The notes: generated from the sequence alone by a model not told the origin. A stretch of 9,436 nt of DNA from Vulcanimicrobiota bacterium (GCA_030043675.1 JASHXG010000177.1:1-9436); one strand, 5' to 3'. Counted from the first letter of the stretch, positions 1-6,245 are shown. Program-made: numbers and translations.

Positions 1-719
1 TTCACGAACGCGATCGTCTTCTCGTCGGCCTGGAAGATGCCGTTCTTGGCACCGGCTTCGATCGCCATGTTTGCCATGGTGATGCGACCTGTGATCGACA
101 GCGAGTCGACGGTCGTGCCGTGATACTCGATGGCGCGATACGTGGCGCCGTCGATCTCGAGCTCGCCGACGGTGCGGAGCATGATGTCCTTGGCATAGAC
201 CATGCGTCCGGGTTCACCCTCATAGACGATCTTGATCGAGGCCGGAACTTTCAACCAGACCTCGCCCAGCACGAAAGCCGCCGCGATGTCGGTCGAGCCC
301 ATGCCGGTTGCGAATGCCCCGAGCGCGCCATAGGTGCAGGTGTGCGAGTCGCCGCCCACGATCAGCTCGCCGGGCGCGACCAAACCTTCCTCCGGCAGAA
401 CGACGTGCTCGATGCCGCCGCGACCGACGTCGAAGAAGTGCTCGATCTGCTGCTCAACGGCGAAATCTTTCATCAACTTCGCGAGCGACGCCGACTGGGC
501 GTCTTTGGCGGGGACGAAATGATCCTCGACCAGGGCGATCCTGCTGCGATCGAAGACGCGTTGCGCGCCTTTGATCTTGCGCATTACGCCGATCGCAACG
601 GCTGCGGAGAGCTCGTTGGCCAGCACCAGATCGACGTTGGCGTTGATGATCTGTCCCGGCTCGACGGTATCGAGCCCGGCGTGGCGTGCCAGGATTTTCT
701 CGGTGAGTGTCATGCCCAT
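1..719 (-). CDS. leuC: 3-isopropylmalate dehydratase large subunit, 5' part (cut by left edge)
   Basis: This is the N-terminal ~239 residues of the [4Fe-4S] aconitase-family subunit that, with LeuD, isomerises 2- to 3-isopropylmalate in leucine synthesis in the cytoplasm. The frame is open from 719 to the window edge. It starts MGMTLTEKILARHAG, continues with KDFAVEQQIEHFFDVGRGG, and holds the signature GGDSHTCTYGALGAF, whose Cys is the first cluster ligand. The remaining ligands and the C-terminal half lie outside the window. The wording fits the ~420-residue LeuC/homoaconitase type rather than the longer E. coli type, so a homoaconitase-like or dual role cannot be excluded. The start is ATG at 719, with a second in-frame ATG at 713; MGMT- beginnings are common in this type. 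No Shine-Dalgarno sequence precedes it, and a TATAAT lies only 9 nt upstream, so the message may be nearly leaderless. It is divergent from the sulfhydrylase gene. Confidence 0.93.
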   Translation of the reverse strand, partial: MGMTLTEKILARHAGLDTVEPGQIINANVDLVLANELSAAVAIGVMRKIKGAQRVFDRSRIALVEDHFVPAKDAQSASLAKLMKDFAVEQQIEHFFDVGRGGIEHVVLPEEGLVAPGELIVGGDSHTCTYGALGAFATGMGSTDIAAAFVLGEVWLKVPASIKIVYEGEPGRMVYAKDIMLRTVGELEIDGATYRAIEYHGTTVDSLSITGRITMANMAIEAGAKNGIFQADEKTIAFV

Positions 720-728
720 GATAAGTCG

Positions 729-734
729 ATTATA
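729..734 (-). promoter_or_regulatory. -10 box (TATAAT) for leuC in the 33-bp divergent gap
   Basis: A perfect TATAAT reads on the minus strand and ends 9 nt before the leuC ATG at 719. Transcription would start within a few bases of that ATG, giving a leaderless or very short leader. No good -35 hexamer is visible at 16-18 nt (TGCATG at 17 nt). The whole 720-752 gap must also serve the plus-strand gene at 753; TATAGG at 731-736 is only a weak candidate for that direction. There is no room for a riboswitch on either side. Confidence 0.45.
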
Positions 735-752
735 GGGCGAAGTAGCCGAGTC

Positions 753-2021
753 ATGCATCACGACCGGCAATTCGGCTTCTCCACGCGCGCGGTCCATGCC
801 GGCGCTCCACCCGACCCGGTCACCGGCTCCCGGGCGGCGCCGATCTACCAGACGGCGGCATACGTCTTCGGATCGACCGAACAGGCTGCGGAGCTGTTCG
901 CCCTGCGCAGCTACGGGCACATCTATAGCCGCATCAGTAATCCGACGGTCGCCGCCTTCGAAGAGCGGATGGCGAGTCTCGAAGGGGGCCTGGGCGCGAT
1001 TGCCTTCTCCAGCGGGCTAGCCGCGCAACTCTGCACGGTGCTCTCGCTGGCGCAGGCCGGCGACCATCTGGTCTGCACTCAGAACGTCTACGGCGGCACC
1101 GTGACGCAATTGACGGTCACCGTCAAGCGGATGGGCATCGACACGACCTTCGTGCCGGCCGAGGATCTCGGCGCAGTCCGTGCCGCGATCGCGCCCAACA
1201 CAAAGTTTCTCTTCGTAGAGACGATCGGGAACCCGTCGGGCGTCGTGGCGGATCTACGCGCGTTCGCGGAGATCGCGCACCAGGCCGGCATTCCGTTGAT
1301 CGTGGACAACACGTTTGCCACGCCGTATCTCTGCCGGCCGATCGAGCACGGCGCCGACATCGTGGTGCATTCCGCCACGAAGTTCATCAACGGGCACGGC
1401 ACCTCGATCGGCGGCGTGTTGATCGAGTCGGGAACGTTTCCGTGGGGAAACGGGCGTTTTCCGCTGCTGTCGGAGCCCAGCCCGGGCTACCATCAAAAGG
1501 TCTTCACCGAGACGTTCGGTGAGTACGCGTTCCTCATGCGCGCCCGCGTCGAGGTGTTGCGCGATGTGGGTGCGCAGATGTCGCCGATGGACGCGTGGCT
1601 CTTGCTGCTGGGTTTGGAGACGCTCGCGCTGCGCATGGAGCGTCACGTCCGCAACGCGCACGCGATCGCGGCCTTTCTCGCAGAGCGGCCGGAGGTTGCC
1701 TGGGTTCGCCCGCCGCAGATGGGATCGATTTTCACCTTTGGGTTGAGGGGCGGACGCGACGCGGGCCGGCGGTTCATCGACGCGCTCGAGTTGTGGAGCC
1801 ACCTCGCAAACGTCGGCGACGCTAAGAGCTTGGTCATTCATCCGGCCTCTACGACGCACTCGCAACTCTCCGACGACGAGCTGCACAAGGCTGGGGTGGA
1901 ACCCGAATCGGTGCGCCTCTCGGTCGGTCTCGAAGACGTCGACGATCTCATCTGGGATCTGGACAACGCGCTGCGCCAAGCGCTCGCGCTGCCCCAGCCC
2001 GCAGGCTCCCTGACCGGATGA
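753..2021 (+). CDS. metY: O-acetylhomoserine sulfhydrylase (PLP-dependent)
   Basis: This 422-residue cytoplasmic enzyme of the Cys/Met-metabolism PLP family most likely makes homocysteine from O-acetylhomoserine and sulfide. The start is ATG 753, giving MHHDRQFGFSTRAVHAG, the usual N-terminus of the MetY group. The open frame reaches back to 120, but that part is only the shadow of leuC. Visible features are YSRISNP (Tyr58/Arg60, phosphate-binding), ASLEGG, SSGLAA, VDNTFATP (Asp185), the PLP lysine Lys210 in HSATKFINGHG, and the C-terminal LANVGDAKSLVIHPASTTH and RLSVGLEDVDDL. GHGTSIGGVLIESGTFPW is typical of OAH sulfhydrylases rather than cystathionine gamma-synthases. One oddity: between VAWV (~318) and the FTFGLRGG strand (~327) relatives usually have about 20 more residues (a PGL...YLP-type stretch), absent here without frame loss. 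The gene overlaps the next one by ATGA, implying translational coupling. Substrate choice (acetyl or succinyl ester) is inferred. Confidence 0.92.
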   Translation: MHHDRQFGFSTRAVHAGAPPDPVTGSRAAPIYQTAAYVFGSTEQAAELFALRSYGHIYSRISNPTVAAFEERMASLEGGLGAIAFSSGLAAQLCTVLSLAQAGDHLVCTQNVYGGTVTQLTVTVKRMGIDTTFVPAEDLGAVRAAIAPNTKFLFVETIGNPSGVVADLRAFAEIAHQAGIPLIVDNTFATPYLCRPIEHGADIVVHSATKFINGHGTSIGGVLIESGTFPWGNGRFPLLSEPSPGYHQKVFTETFGEYAFLMRARVEVLRDVGAQMSPMDAWLLLLGLETLALRMERHVRNAHAIAAFLAERPEVAWVRPPQMGSIFTFGLRGGRDAGRRFIDALELWSHLANVGDAKSLVIHPASTTHSQLSDDELHKAGVEPESVRLSVGLEDVDDLIWDLDNALRQALALPQPAGSLTG

Positions 2022-2515
2022 TTCTTACGACTCCTTCGCAGCGGGGTGACCTGCTGGAGCAGGTCCGGAGCGTCGCTATGATCGGCGCATCGAACAATCC
2101 GTTACGCCCGAGTTATACGGTCTTTTCGTACCTGCGAACCCAGAGCGGCTACGACGTCACGCCGATCAATCCGACGATCGCCGAGATCGACGGCGTTAAA
2201 GCCTATCCATCGCTCCAAGCGTACGCCGCCGAGCACGGGGCCCCCGACGTCGTCGACGTCTTTCGCAAGCCGAGCGAGCTGGTCGACGTCGTTAAAGACG
2301 CAATCGCCGCCGGCGCGCGCGCGATTTGGTTCCAATACGGCGTCGTCAACGCCGAAGCGATCGCGCTGGCCGAGGCCGCTGGTTTGACGGTGGTCGTCGA
2401 CCGCTGCATGAAGGTCGAGCACGCGCGCTTTCGGGGCGGACTCTCGACGGCCGGTCTCAACAGCGGGCTGATCAGCTCGCGGCGCTTGGCGCGCGTTAAG
2501 GACGCTAGCGCCTAA
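2018..2515 (+). CDS. Small CoA-binding-domain protein (YccU-like)
   Basis: This 165-residue protein is a single Rossmann-like CoA-binding domain of the YccU/succinyl-CoA-synthetase-alpha N-terminal type. It shows VAMIGASNNPLRPSY (residues 19-33, nucleotide loop), VTPINP (47-52), DVVDVFRKPSE (78-88), WFQYGVVN (104-111) and VVVDRCMKVEH (125-135), with a conserved-looking Cys130. There is no catalytic domain. Its ATG overlaps the sulfhydrylase stop (ATGA, 2018-2021), so the two are co-translated. I recall such proteins next to OAH sulfhydrylase genes in other bacteria, which would suggest a link to sulfur or thiol metabolism; no enzymatic reaction can be assigned. Its 3' end overlaps the convergent LuxE-like gene by 11 bp. 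The family call is secure, the biological role unknown. Confidence 0.85.
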   Translation: MILTTPSQRGDLLEQVRSVAMIGASNNPLRPSYTVFSYLRTQSGYDVTPINPTIAEIDGVKAYPSLQAYAAEHGAPDVVDVFRKPSELVDVVKDAIAAGARAIWFQYGVVNAEAIALAEAAGLTVVVDRCMKVEHARFRGGLSTAGLNSGLISSRRLARVKDASA

Positions 2516-3473
2516 CCCGTACGTCCTCGGCGCCGAGCGAACAGCCGCGAGCCGGCGCATCGACCTCACGCCCCAGCAACACCAGCCCCCGCGCGCTTTG
2601 CAGCCCGAGGTCTTCGGTCTGGATTGCGAGACACGACGAGCGATTGGCGAGGTCGACGTGGACGAGCGCTCCGGTCTCGCCGGTGGGGAGCGTCTTTCGA
2701 TCCGGGCCCACGACGCGCGTACGCAGCCATGGCGGCCCCGCGTATTCGAGCGCGCCGCCGTCGGCGTAGTATTGCGAGGTGAGCTCCGTCATTCCGTACT
2801 CGGCGAAGACCGCCGTCGCGGGTAAGCCGAACCGCTCGCAGATCGCTCCTCGCAGTTGCTCCGCGCCGATGGTGCGCGAGCGGCCCTTAAACCCGCCGGT
2901 GTAGACGGCGCGCGAGCCTGCCGGCAGCGAGAAACTCAGATCAGCTGCATCCATCGCATCGAAACAATGGACGAGCGCGAACGCGGTCGCGGCGATGCAG
3001 ACCGGTCGACCCGCAGCAACGGCAGCCTGCACGTCGGCCAGAAATGCATCCAGGCGCAATGCGTCTGGGCTCAGATACCAACCCGTACGCTCGTCGCCGC
3101 GCATCTTGGCGACCCGCGCCATCATGTAACCGAGCGACGAGTGGGGGCACTCGGCCGGATTCGGCACGAGGTTGAAGTAGCGTAGCCGCAGTCCGTCGCG
3201 TAGCACGAACCGATCGAACCCCGCGAGCAAGGCAGCATCGTACAGAGCCGGGGTTTCCATGTAATGACGGCCGCAGTCGCCGCGCGTCGTGCCGCTGGTT
3301 TCAAACACGAGCGCCGCCGGCGCCGTATTGCCGGTTGTCAGCACTGCCTCCTTGAACGCTCCCGCGGGCACGGCCGGAATCTCCGACCACGATCGCGGCG
3401 ACGTAAGGCCGATCGCGGCGCAATAGCGCGCGTACGCTCGGTTGTAGCGAAGTTGATAGTCCAAGAGCCGCAA
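2505..3473 (-). CDS. LuxE-family acyl-protein synthetase (start uncertain)
   Basis: At least 322 residues resembling the LuxE domain family, ATP-dependent enzymes that activate a carboxylic acid as an acyl-adenylate and pass it to a cysteine. Visible parts are WSEIPAVPAGAFKEAVL (~29-45), the nucleotide-binding-like FETSGTTRG (~57-65), HSSLGYMMARV, FAEYGMTELTSQYY (~222-235, adenylate-forming-enzyme style), DLANRSSCLAIQTEDLG and a C-terminal ARGCSLGAEDV. The Cys of ARGCS (~311) sits about where LuxE carries its acylated Cys near the C-terminus (inference). The only canonical start in frame is TTG 3473, but it has no Shine-Dalgarno sequence and would cut off family-like N-terminal sequence extending up to the rplQ stop (see 3474-3584). 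It is the last gene of the rpsK-rplQ block. No LuxC/LuxD or luciferase genes are near, so this is not a bioluminescence gene. Its acyl substrate and acceptor are unknown. Confidence 0.82.
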   Translation of the reverse strand: MRLLDYQLRYNRAYARYCAAIGLTSPRSWSEIPAVPAGAFKEAVLTTGNTAPAALVFETSGTTRGDCGRHYMETPALYDAALLAGFDRFVLRDGLRLRYFNLVPNPAECPHSSLGYMMARVAKMRGDERTGWYLSPDALRLDAFLADVQAAVAAGRPVCIAATAFALVHCFDAMDAADLSFSLPAGSRAVYTGGFKGRSRTIGAEQLRGAICERFGLPATAVFAEYGMTELTSQYYADGGALEYAGPPWLRTRVVGPDRKTLPTGETGALVHVDLANRSSCLAIQTEDLGLQSARGLVLLGREVDAPARGCSLGAEDVRVRR

Positions 3474-3584
3474 AGCTAAGTCGTTGAAGCCGGCATCGTC
3501 GAGGCCTTTCCCTTCGCGATGCCAACGCGCGATGACCGCCAGAATCTCGGCGTCGAGCGCTCGCGACTCAGCTTCGTAGCTCGT
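3474..3584 (-). other. Probable N-terminal coding extension of the LuxE-like gene, without a standard start codon
   Basis: Between the rplQ stop (TAA, 3587-3585) and TTG 3473 there are 37 open codons in the LuxE-like frame, which is also the rplQ frame. They encode a plausible LuxE N-terminus (…AEILAVIARWHREGKGLDD… then AGFNDLALRLLDYQLRYN). LuxE-family proteins typically begin with such a helix before the 'QxxxNxxYxxxC' segment. There is no ATG, GTG or TTG in this stretch; the nearest alternatives are ATT 3545 and CTG 3542. Translation may start at a non-standard codon, by reinitiation at the rplQ stop, or the sequence may hold an error. Confidence 0.5.
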
Positions 3585-3938
3585 TTACTTGACCAGCTCG
3601 ATCAGGGAAAGCTCGGCGGCGTCCCCCGGACGGACGCGCGTCTTCGTGATGCGCGTGTACCCCCCGCTGCGGCCCTTCAATGCCGGAGCGATCTGTTCCA
3701 CGAGCTTCTTCACCACCGTCGGCTCGGTTATATATTCCGCGATCTGACGCCGCGCGGCCAGATCGCCGGCCATTGCGGCGGTAATCAGGTGCTCGATCAC
3801 GCGGCTGATTTGCTTCGCCTTGGTCGAGGTCGTTTCGATCTTCTCATATTTGAAGAACGACGTCGCAAGGTTGCGCAGCAACGCCTTGCGATGGCCGTCG
3901 GTACGGGAGAGACGCTTATAGGCGATCGAATGCGGCAT
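3585..3938 (-). CDS. rplQ: 50S ribosomal protein L17
   Basis: 117 residues, the usual bacterial length. Typical L17 text is visible: RTDGHRKALLRNLATSFFKYEKIETTSTKAK with RVIEHLITAA, the core rRNA-binding part, then GGYTRITKTRVRPGDAAELSLIELV at the C-terminus. It is a late-assembling large-subunit protein near the peptide exit tunnel. The ATG at 3938 is preceded by a perfect AGGAGG (3945-3950) at 6-nt spacing, which fixes the start. It lies 16 nt after rpoA, the classic rpoA-rplQ end of the alpha operon. The LuxE-like frame continues directly after its TAA. Confidence 0.98.
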   Translation of the reverse strand: MPHSIAYKRLSRTDGHRKALLRNLATSFFKYEKIETTSTKAKQISRVIEHLITAAMAGDLAARRQIAEYITEPTVVKKLVEQIAPALKGRSGGYTRITKTRVRPGDAAELSLIELVK

Positions 3939-3954
3939 TACGCTCCTCCTGACG

Positions 3955-4881
3955 CTACGCTTGGCGCAGCGTCAAACCCCGCTCGGAAAGAACCTGCTTG
4001 ATCTCATCGAGCGACTTCTTGCCGAAGTTGCGCATCTTCATGATCTCGTCCTCGGTAAGATCGAGAAGCTCCGAAACCTTGGAGATGCCGGCCCGCTTCA
4101 GGCAGTTGAAGGATCGCACCGAAAGGTTGAGCGTCTCCACCGGAATGTCCCACTCGTTGGGCGGCGCTTCGGGGAGCGGCTCGGTCCGATTCGTAAACGA
4201 GACGAACAGATCGAGCTGCTCCTGCATGATCGTGGCGGCGGTCGAGAGCGCGTCGTCGGGCGTGATCGAGCCGTTGGTTTCGATCTCGACGGTCAGCCGG
4301 TCGTAGTCAACGCTCTGTCCGACGCGCGTGTCGTCCACGGTGAAGTTGACCTTGCGAATCGGCGAGAAGATCGAGTCGAGCGGAATCAAACCGATCATGT
4401 GCTCGACGTTGCGCTGCCGGTCGGCCATGACATAGCCGCGCCCCTTCTCCACGCCGATCTCCATCGAGAGCTTTGCGTCCTTCGACGACAGCGTGGCGAG
4501 CCGATAGCTGGGATCGAGAACCTCGACGTCGGCATCCGGAACGATGTCGGCCGCCGTGACCTCACGCGCTCCGCTGACGGAGAGCGTCAGGACTTTCGGT
4601 TCGTCAGTGCTGAGCTTCACCGGAAGCCCCTTCAAGTTGAGCATCAGCGCGATCGTGTCTTCGACCATTCCCGGTATGGTCGAGAACTCGTGCAGCACGC
4701 CGTCAATCTTCATATACGTGACGGCCGCGCCCGGAATCGAGCTCAGCAGGATCCGTCGTAGGGCGTTGCCCAGCGTGATGCCGAAGCCGCGTTCGAGCGG
4801 CTCGATCACGAATTTCGCATAGTTATCTCGACGCTCGCGAACTTCGATGATCGCGCCGACGGGCGTTTCCAACATGGTCAT
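3955..4881 (-). CDS. rpoA: DNA-directed RNA polymerase subunit alpha
   Basis: 308 residues, slightly short of the usual 310-330. The N-terminal dimerisation/assembly domain shows FVIEPLERGFGITLGNALRR and LLSSIPGAAV, then EFSTIPGMVEDT and, later, RQRNVEHMIGLIPLDSIFSPI. A linker around ~230-245 leads to the C-terminal domain, which has LNLSVRSFNCLKRAGI and NFGKKSLDEI; Arg and Asn of SVRSFN match the DNA-contact residues of the E. coli alphaCTD. The start is ATG 4881 (MTMLETP), with ATG 4875 as an alternative. AAGGAA lies 12 nt upstream of 4881, which is long, so ribosome loading may be weak or helped by upstream structure. It is separated from rpsD by an unusual 299-bp gap holding a large inverted repeat. 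Confidence 0.98.
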   Translation of the reverse strand: MTMLETPVGAIIEVRERRDNYAKFVIEPLERGFGITLGNALRRILLSSIPGAAVTYMKIDGVLHEFSTIPGMVEDTIALMLNLKGLPVKLSTDEPKVLTLSVSGAREVTAADIVPDADVEVLDPSYRLATLSSKDAKLSMEIGVEKGRGYVMADRQRNVEHMIGLIPLDSIFSPIRKVNFTVDDTRVGQSVDYDRLTVEIETNGSITPDDALSTAATIMQEQLDLFVSFTNRTEPLPEAPPNEWDIPVETLNLSVRSFNCLKRAGISKVSELLDLTEDEIMKMRNFGKKSLDEIKQVLSERGLTLRQA

Positions 4882-4908
4882 GTAGTCGATGGTTTCCTTC
4901 GTTGCTGC

Positions 4909-5097
4909 TTACGTTATCCGTTTATCATCCCTGATGACGAACGATCGGACGCCTAGCAGCGGCGTGTTGTTGATGTTTCTGAGTTGCTTTCTTGGGCTCG
5001 GCTTATCGCGTCTCTGCGGACGCTCGCTCGGCGCATCCCGCGCCGAGCTGCGCTCGGTTCCTGTGCCGCTCCCGCCATCCTTGGCTTCGCGGCACAT
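4909..5097 (-). other. 62-codon open frame across the rpsD-rpoA element (doubtful gene)
   Basis: An ATG-initiated frame (MCREAKDGGSG…, ending VIRDDKRIT) runs from inside the inverted-repeat element to 28 bp before rpoA. The product would be very basic and polar, low in complexity (rich in R, S, P, K), with no recognisable domain. The coding strand matches the operon. I see no Shine-Dalgarno sequence, and the frame overlaps strong hairpins, so it is more likely a by-product of the GC-rich element than a gene. If the element is repeated in the genome, annotators may call this frame repeatedly. Confidence 0.15.
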
Positions 5098-5149
5098 CCA
5101 TACGCCGCCTCAACGCGATAAGCCGAACCCTCGAAAGCACTTCAAAAAA
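4975..5149. repeat. Large imperfect inverted repeat with internal hairpins between rpsD and rpoA
   Basis: The arms 4975-5011 and 5113-5149 are inverted copies matching at 30 of 37 positions, with an unbroken 14-base core (CGGCTTATCGCGT preceded by T) and a second block (TGCTTTC). The 101-bp interior folds again: a perfect 9-bp stem 5026-5034/5040-5048 with a 5-nt loop, an alternative 6-bp stem 5043-5048/5052-5057 sharing one side of it, and an 8-bp stem 5062-5069/5089-5096 with a small GCCA/TGGC stem inside. The whole could form a branched structure on a long closing stem. Read on the operon strand, arm mismatches at two positions become G-U pairs. The 5-bp TTGTT flanks both ends (4967-4971, 5151-5155), which might be a target duplication or chance. 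It is either a MITE/palindromic repetitive element or a structured leader for rpoA. No T-tract supports a terminator. Confidence 0.75.
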
Positions 5150-5180
5150 ATTGTTTGGCGAATTTCCGTCCGGCTGTTTT

Positions 5181-5837
5181 CTATCTCGAGTAGTACTCGA
5201 CGATCAATTGCTCGTCTACGGGGGCGTCGATCTGCTCGCGTGGAGGCAACTGCAGCACTTTGGCCGTCTTGTCCTGATCGTTCCACTCTAGCCACTCCGG
5301 CGGACGGCGGTTCTGAGCGAGCTCCAGATTCGATTCGAAGACCGGAGACTTCAGGCTGGCCGGGCTGATGGAAATGACCTCGCCCGGCTTAACGACGTAG
5401 GAGGGAATGTTCACGATCCGGCCGTTCACCCGGAAATGCCGGTGGGTGACGAGTTGGCGCGCTTGCGCGCGGCTGGTCGCGAGATTGAGCCGGTAGACGA
5501 CGTTATCCAGACGCCGTTCCAGCAGCTGTAAAAACGTCCGGCCGGTTTGACCCGGGACGCGCGCTGCTTCGCGGAAATAGTTTTCGAACTGCGTCTCGTG
5601 AACGCCGTAGTAACGGCGCATCTTCTGCTTCTCGCGCAGCTGGCGGCCGTATTCGGAAATCTTGGTCCGCGACTTCCCGGCGGTCTTCTGTCCGGGCGCG
5701 GTCCCGCGCCGCTCGACCGCGCAGTTGCGCGAGAGACAACGATCGCCCTTGAGGAACAGCTTGATCTTCTCTCCGGTCTTGCTGGCGGCCGTTTCGCGGC
5801 GGCACAGGCGGCAGACCGGCCCGACGTAACGTGACAT
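5181..5837 (-). CDS. rpsD: 30S ribosomal protein S4 (zinc-cysteine type)
   Basis: 218 residues of primary 16S-binding protein S4. The N-terminus SRYVGPVCRLCRRE holds Cys9 and Cys12, and DRCLSRNC holds Cys34 and Cys39, so all four zinc-ligand cysteines of the C+ S4 form are present. Compared with the Thermus form (Cys12 to Cys26) there are about 8 extra residues (around AASKTGEK) before LFLKGDRC. KMRRYYGVHETQFENYF, LERRLDNVVYRL and the S4 RNA-binding domain (SRAQARQLVTHRHFRVNGR, ~118-137) follow; the end is EQLIVEYYSR, the classic S4 C-terminus. The ATG lies 9 nt after the rpsK stop, with AAAGG just upstream. In E. coli S4 represses the alpha operon by binding its mRNA, which is relevant to the structured gap downstream. 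Confidence 0.98.
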   Translation of the reverse strand: MSRYVGPVCRLCRRETAASKTGEKIKLFLKGDRCLSRNCAVERRGTAPGQKTAGKSRTKISEYGRQLREKQKMRRYYGVHETQFENYFREAARVPGQTGRTFLQLLERRLDNVVYRLNLATSRAQARQLVTHRHFRVNGRIVNIPSYVVKPGEVISISPASLKSPVFESNLELAQNRRPPEWLEWNDQDKTAKVLQLPPREQIDAPVDEQLIVEYYSR

Positions 5838-5846
5838 GGCTGGCCT

Positions 5847-6242
5847 TTACACGCGTCGCCGCTTAGGCGGCCGGCAACCGTTGTGCGGAATCGGCGTGAC
5901 GTCCTTGATCATCGTGATCTCGAGACCCGCGGCCTGGAGCGAACGAATCGCGGCCTCGCGTCCGGCGCCCGGACCCTTGACCAAGACCTCGGTCGACCTC
6001 ATCCCGTGCTCCATCGCCTTACGCGCGGCAGCTTCAGCCGCCATCTGCGCCGCGAACGGCGTCGACTTTTTCGATCCCTTGAATCCCAAATTGCCCGCCG
6101 ATGCCCATGAGATCACGCCACCGTGTGGGTCGCTGATCGTGACGATCGTGTTGTTAAACGACGCGTGCACGTGGGCGACGCCCGACTGGACGTTCTTTAG
6201 CTCGCGCTTACGCCGCGATTTGGTTTGTTTTTTGGCAGCCAA
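5847..6242 (-). CDS. rpsK: 30S ribosomal protein S11
   Basis: 131 residues, the standard length, starting at TTG 6242 (MAAKKQTKSRRKRELKNV). Typical S11 sequence follows: VHASFNNTIVTISDPHGG, WASAGNLGFKGSKKSTPFAAQ, VLVKGPGAGREAAIRSLQAAGL and the C-terminal DVTPIPHNGCRPPKRRRV. S11 sits on the 30S platform near the Shine-Dalgarno helix. A longer frame back to TTG 6275 exists, but GGAGAG at 6246-6251 immediately precedes TTG 6242 and the family length fits that start. It is the first gene of the block; rpsM, rpmJ and infA, which usually come before it, are absent here. A promoter lies ~70-100 bp upstream. Confidence 0.97.
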   Translation of the reverse strand: MAAKKQTKSRRKRELKNVQSGVAHVHASFNNTIVTISDPHGGVISWASAGNLGFKGSKKSTPFAAQMAAEAAARKAMEHGMRSTEVLVKGPGAGREAAIRSLQAAGLEITMIKDVTPIPHNGCRPPKRRRV

Positions 6243-6245
6243 CGT

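Noticed and set aside
120..752. Plus-strand extension of the sulfhydrylase frame by 211 codons
   Set aside because: It lies entirely over leuC on the other strand and has no domain; the family N-terminus begins exactly at ATG 753.
1254..1979. 241-codon minus-strand frame opposite metY
   Set aside because: Composition-driven antisense frame over a clearly recognised enzyme.
2526..2537. Perfect palindrome CTCGGCGCCGAG near the convergent ends, as a terminator
   Set aside because: No T-tract on either side and it sits inside the LuxE-like coding region.
2505..3473. A bioluminescence (lux) operon
   Set aside because: Only a LuxE-family gene is present; no luciferase or reductase genes accompany it.
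3961..4761. 266-codon plus-strand frame opposite rpoA
   Set aside because: Shadow of a GC-rich essential gene; no domain and no ribosome binding site.
4967..5155. TTGTT direct repeats as proof of transposition
   Set aside because: Five bases are too short, and their spacing from the arms is uneven (3 and 1 nt); kept only as a hint.
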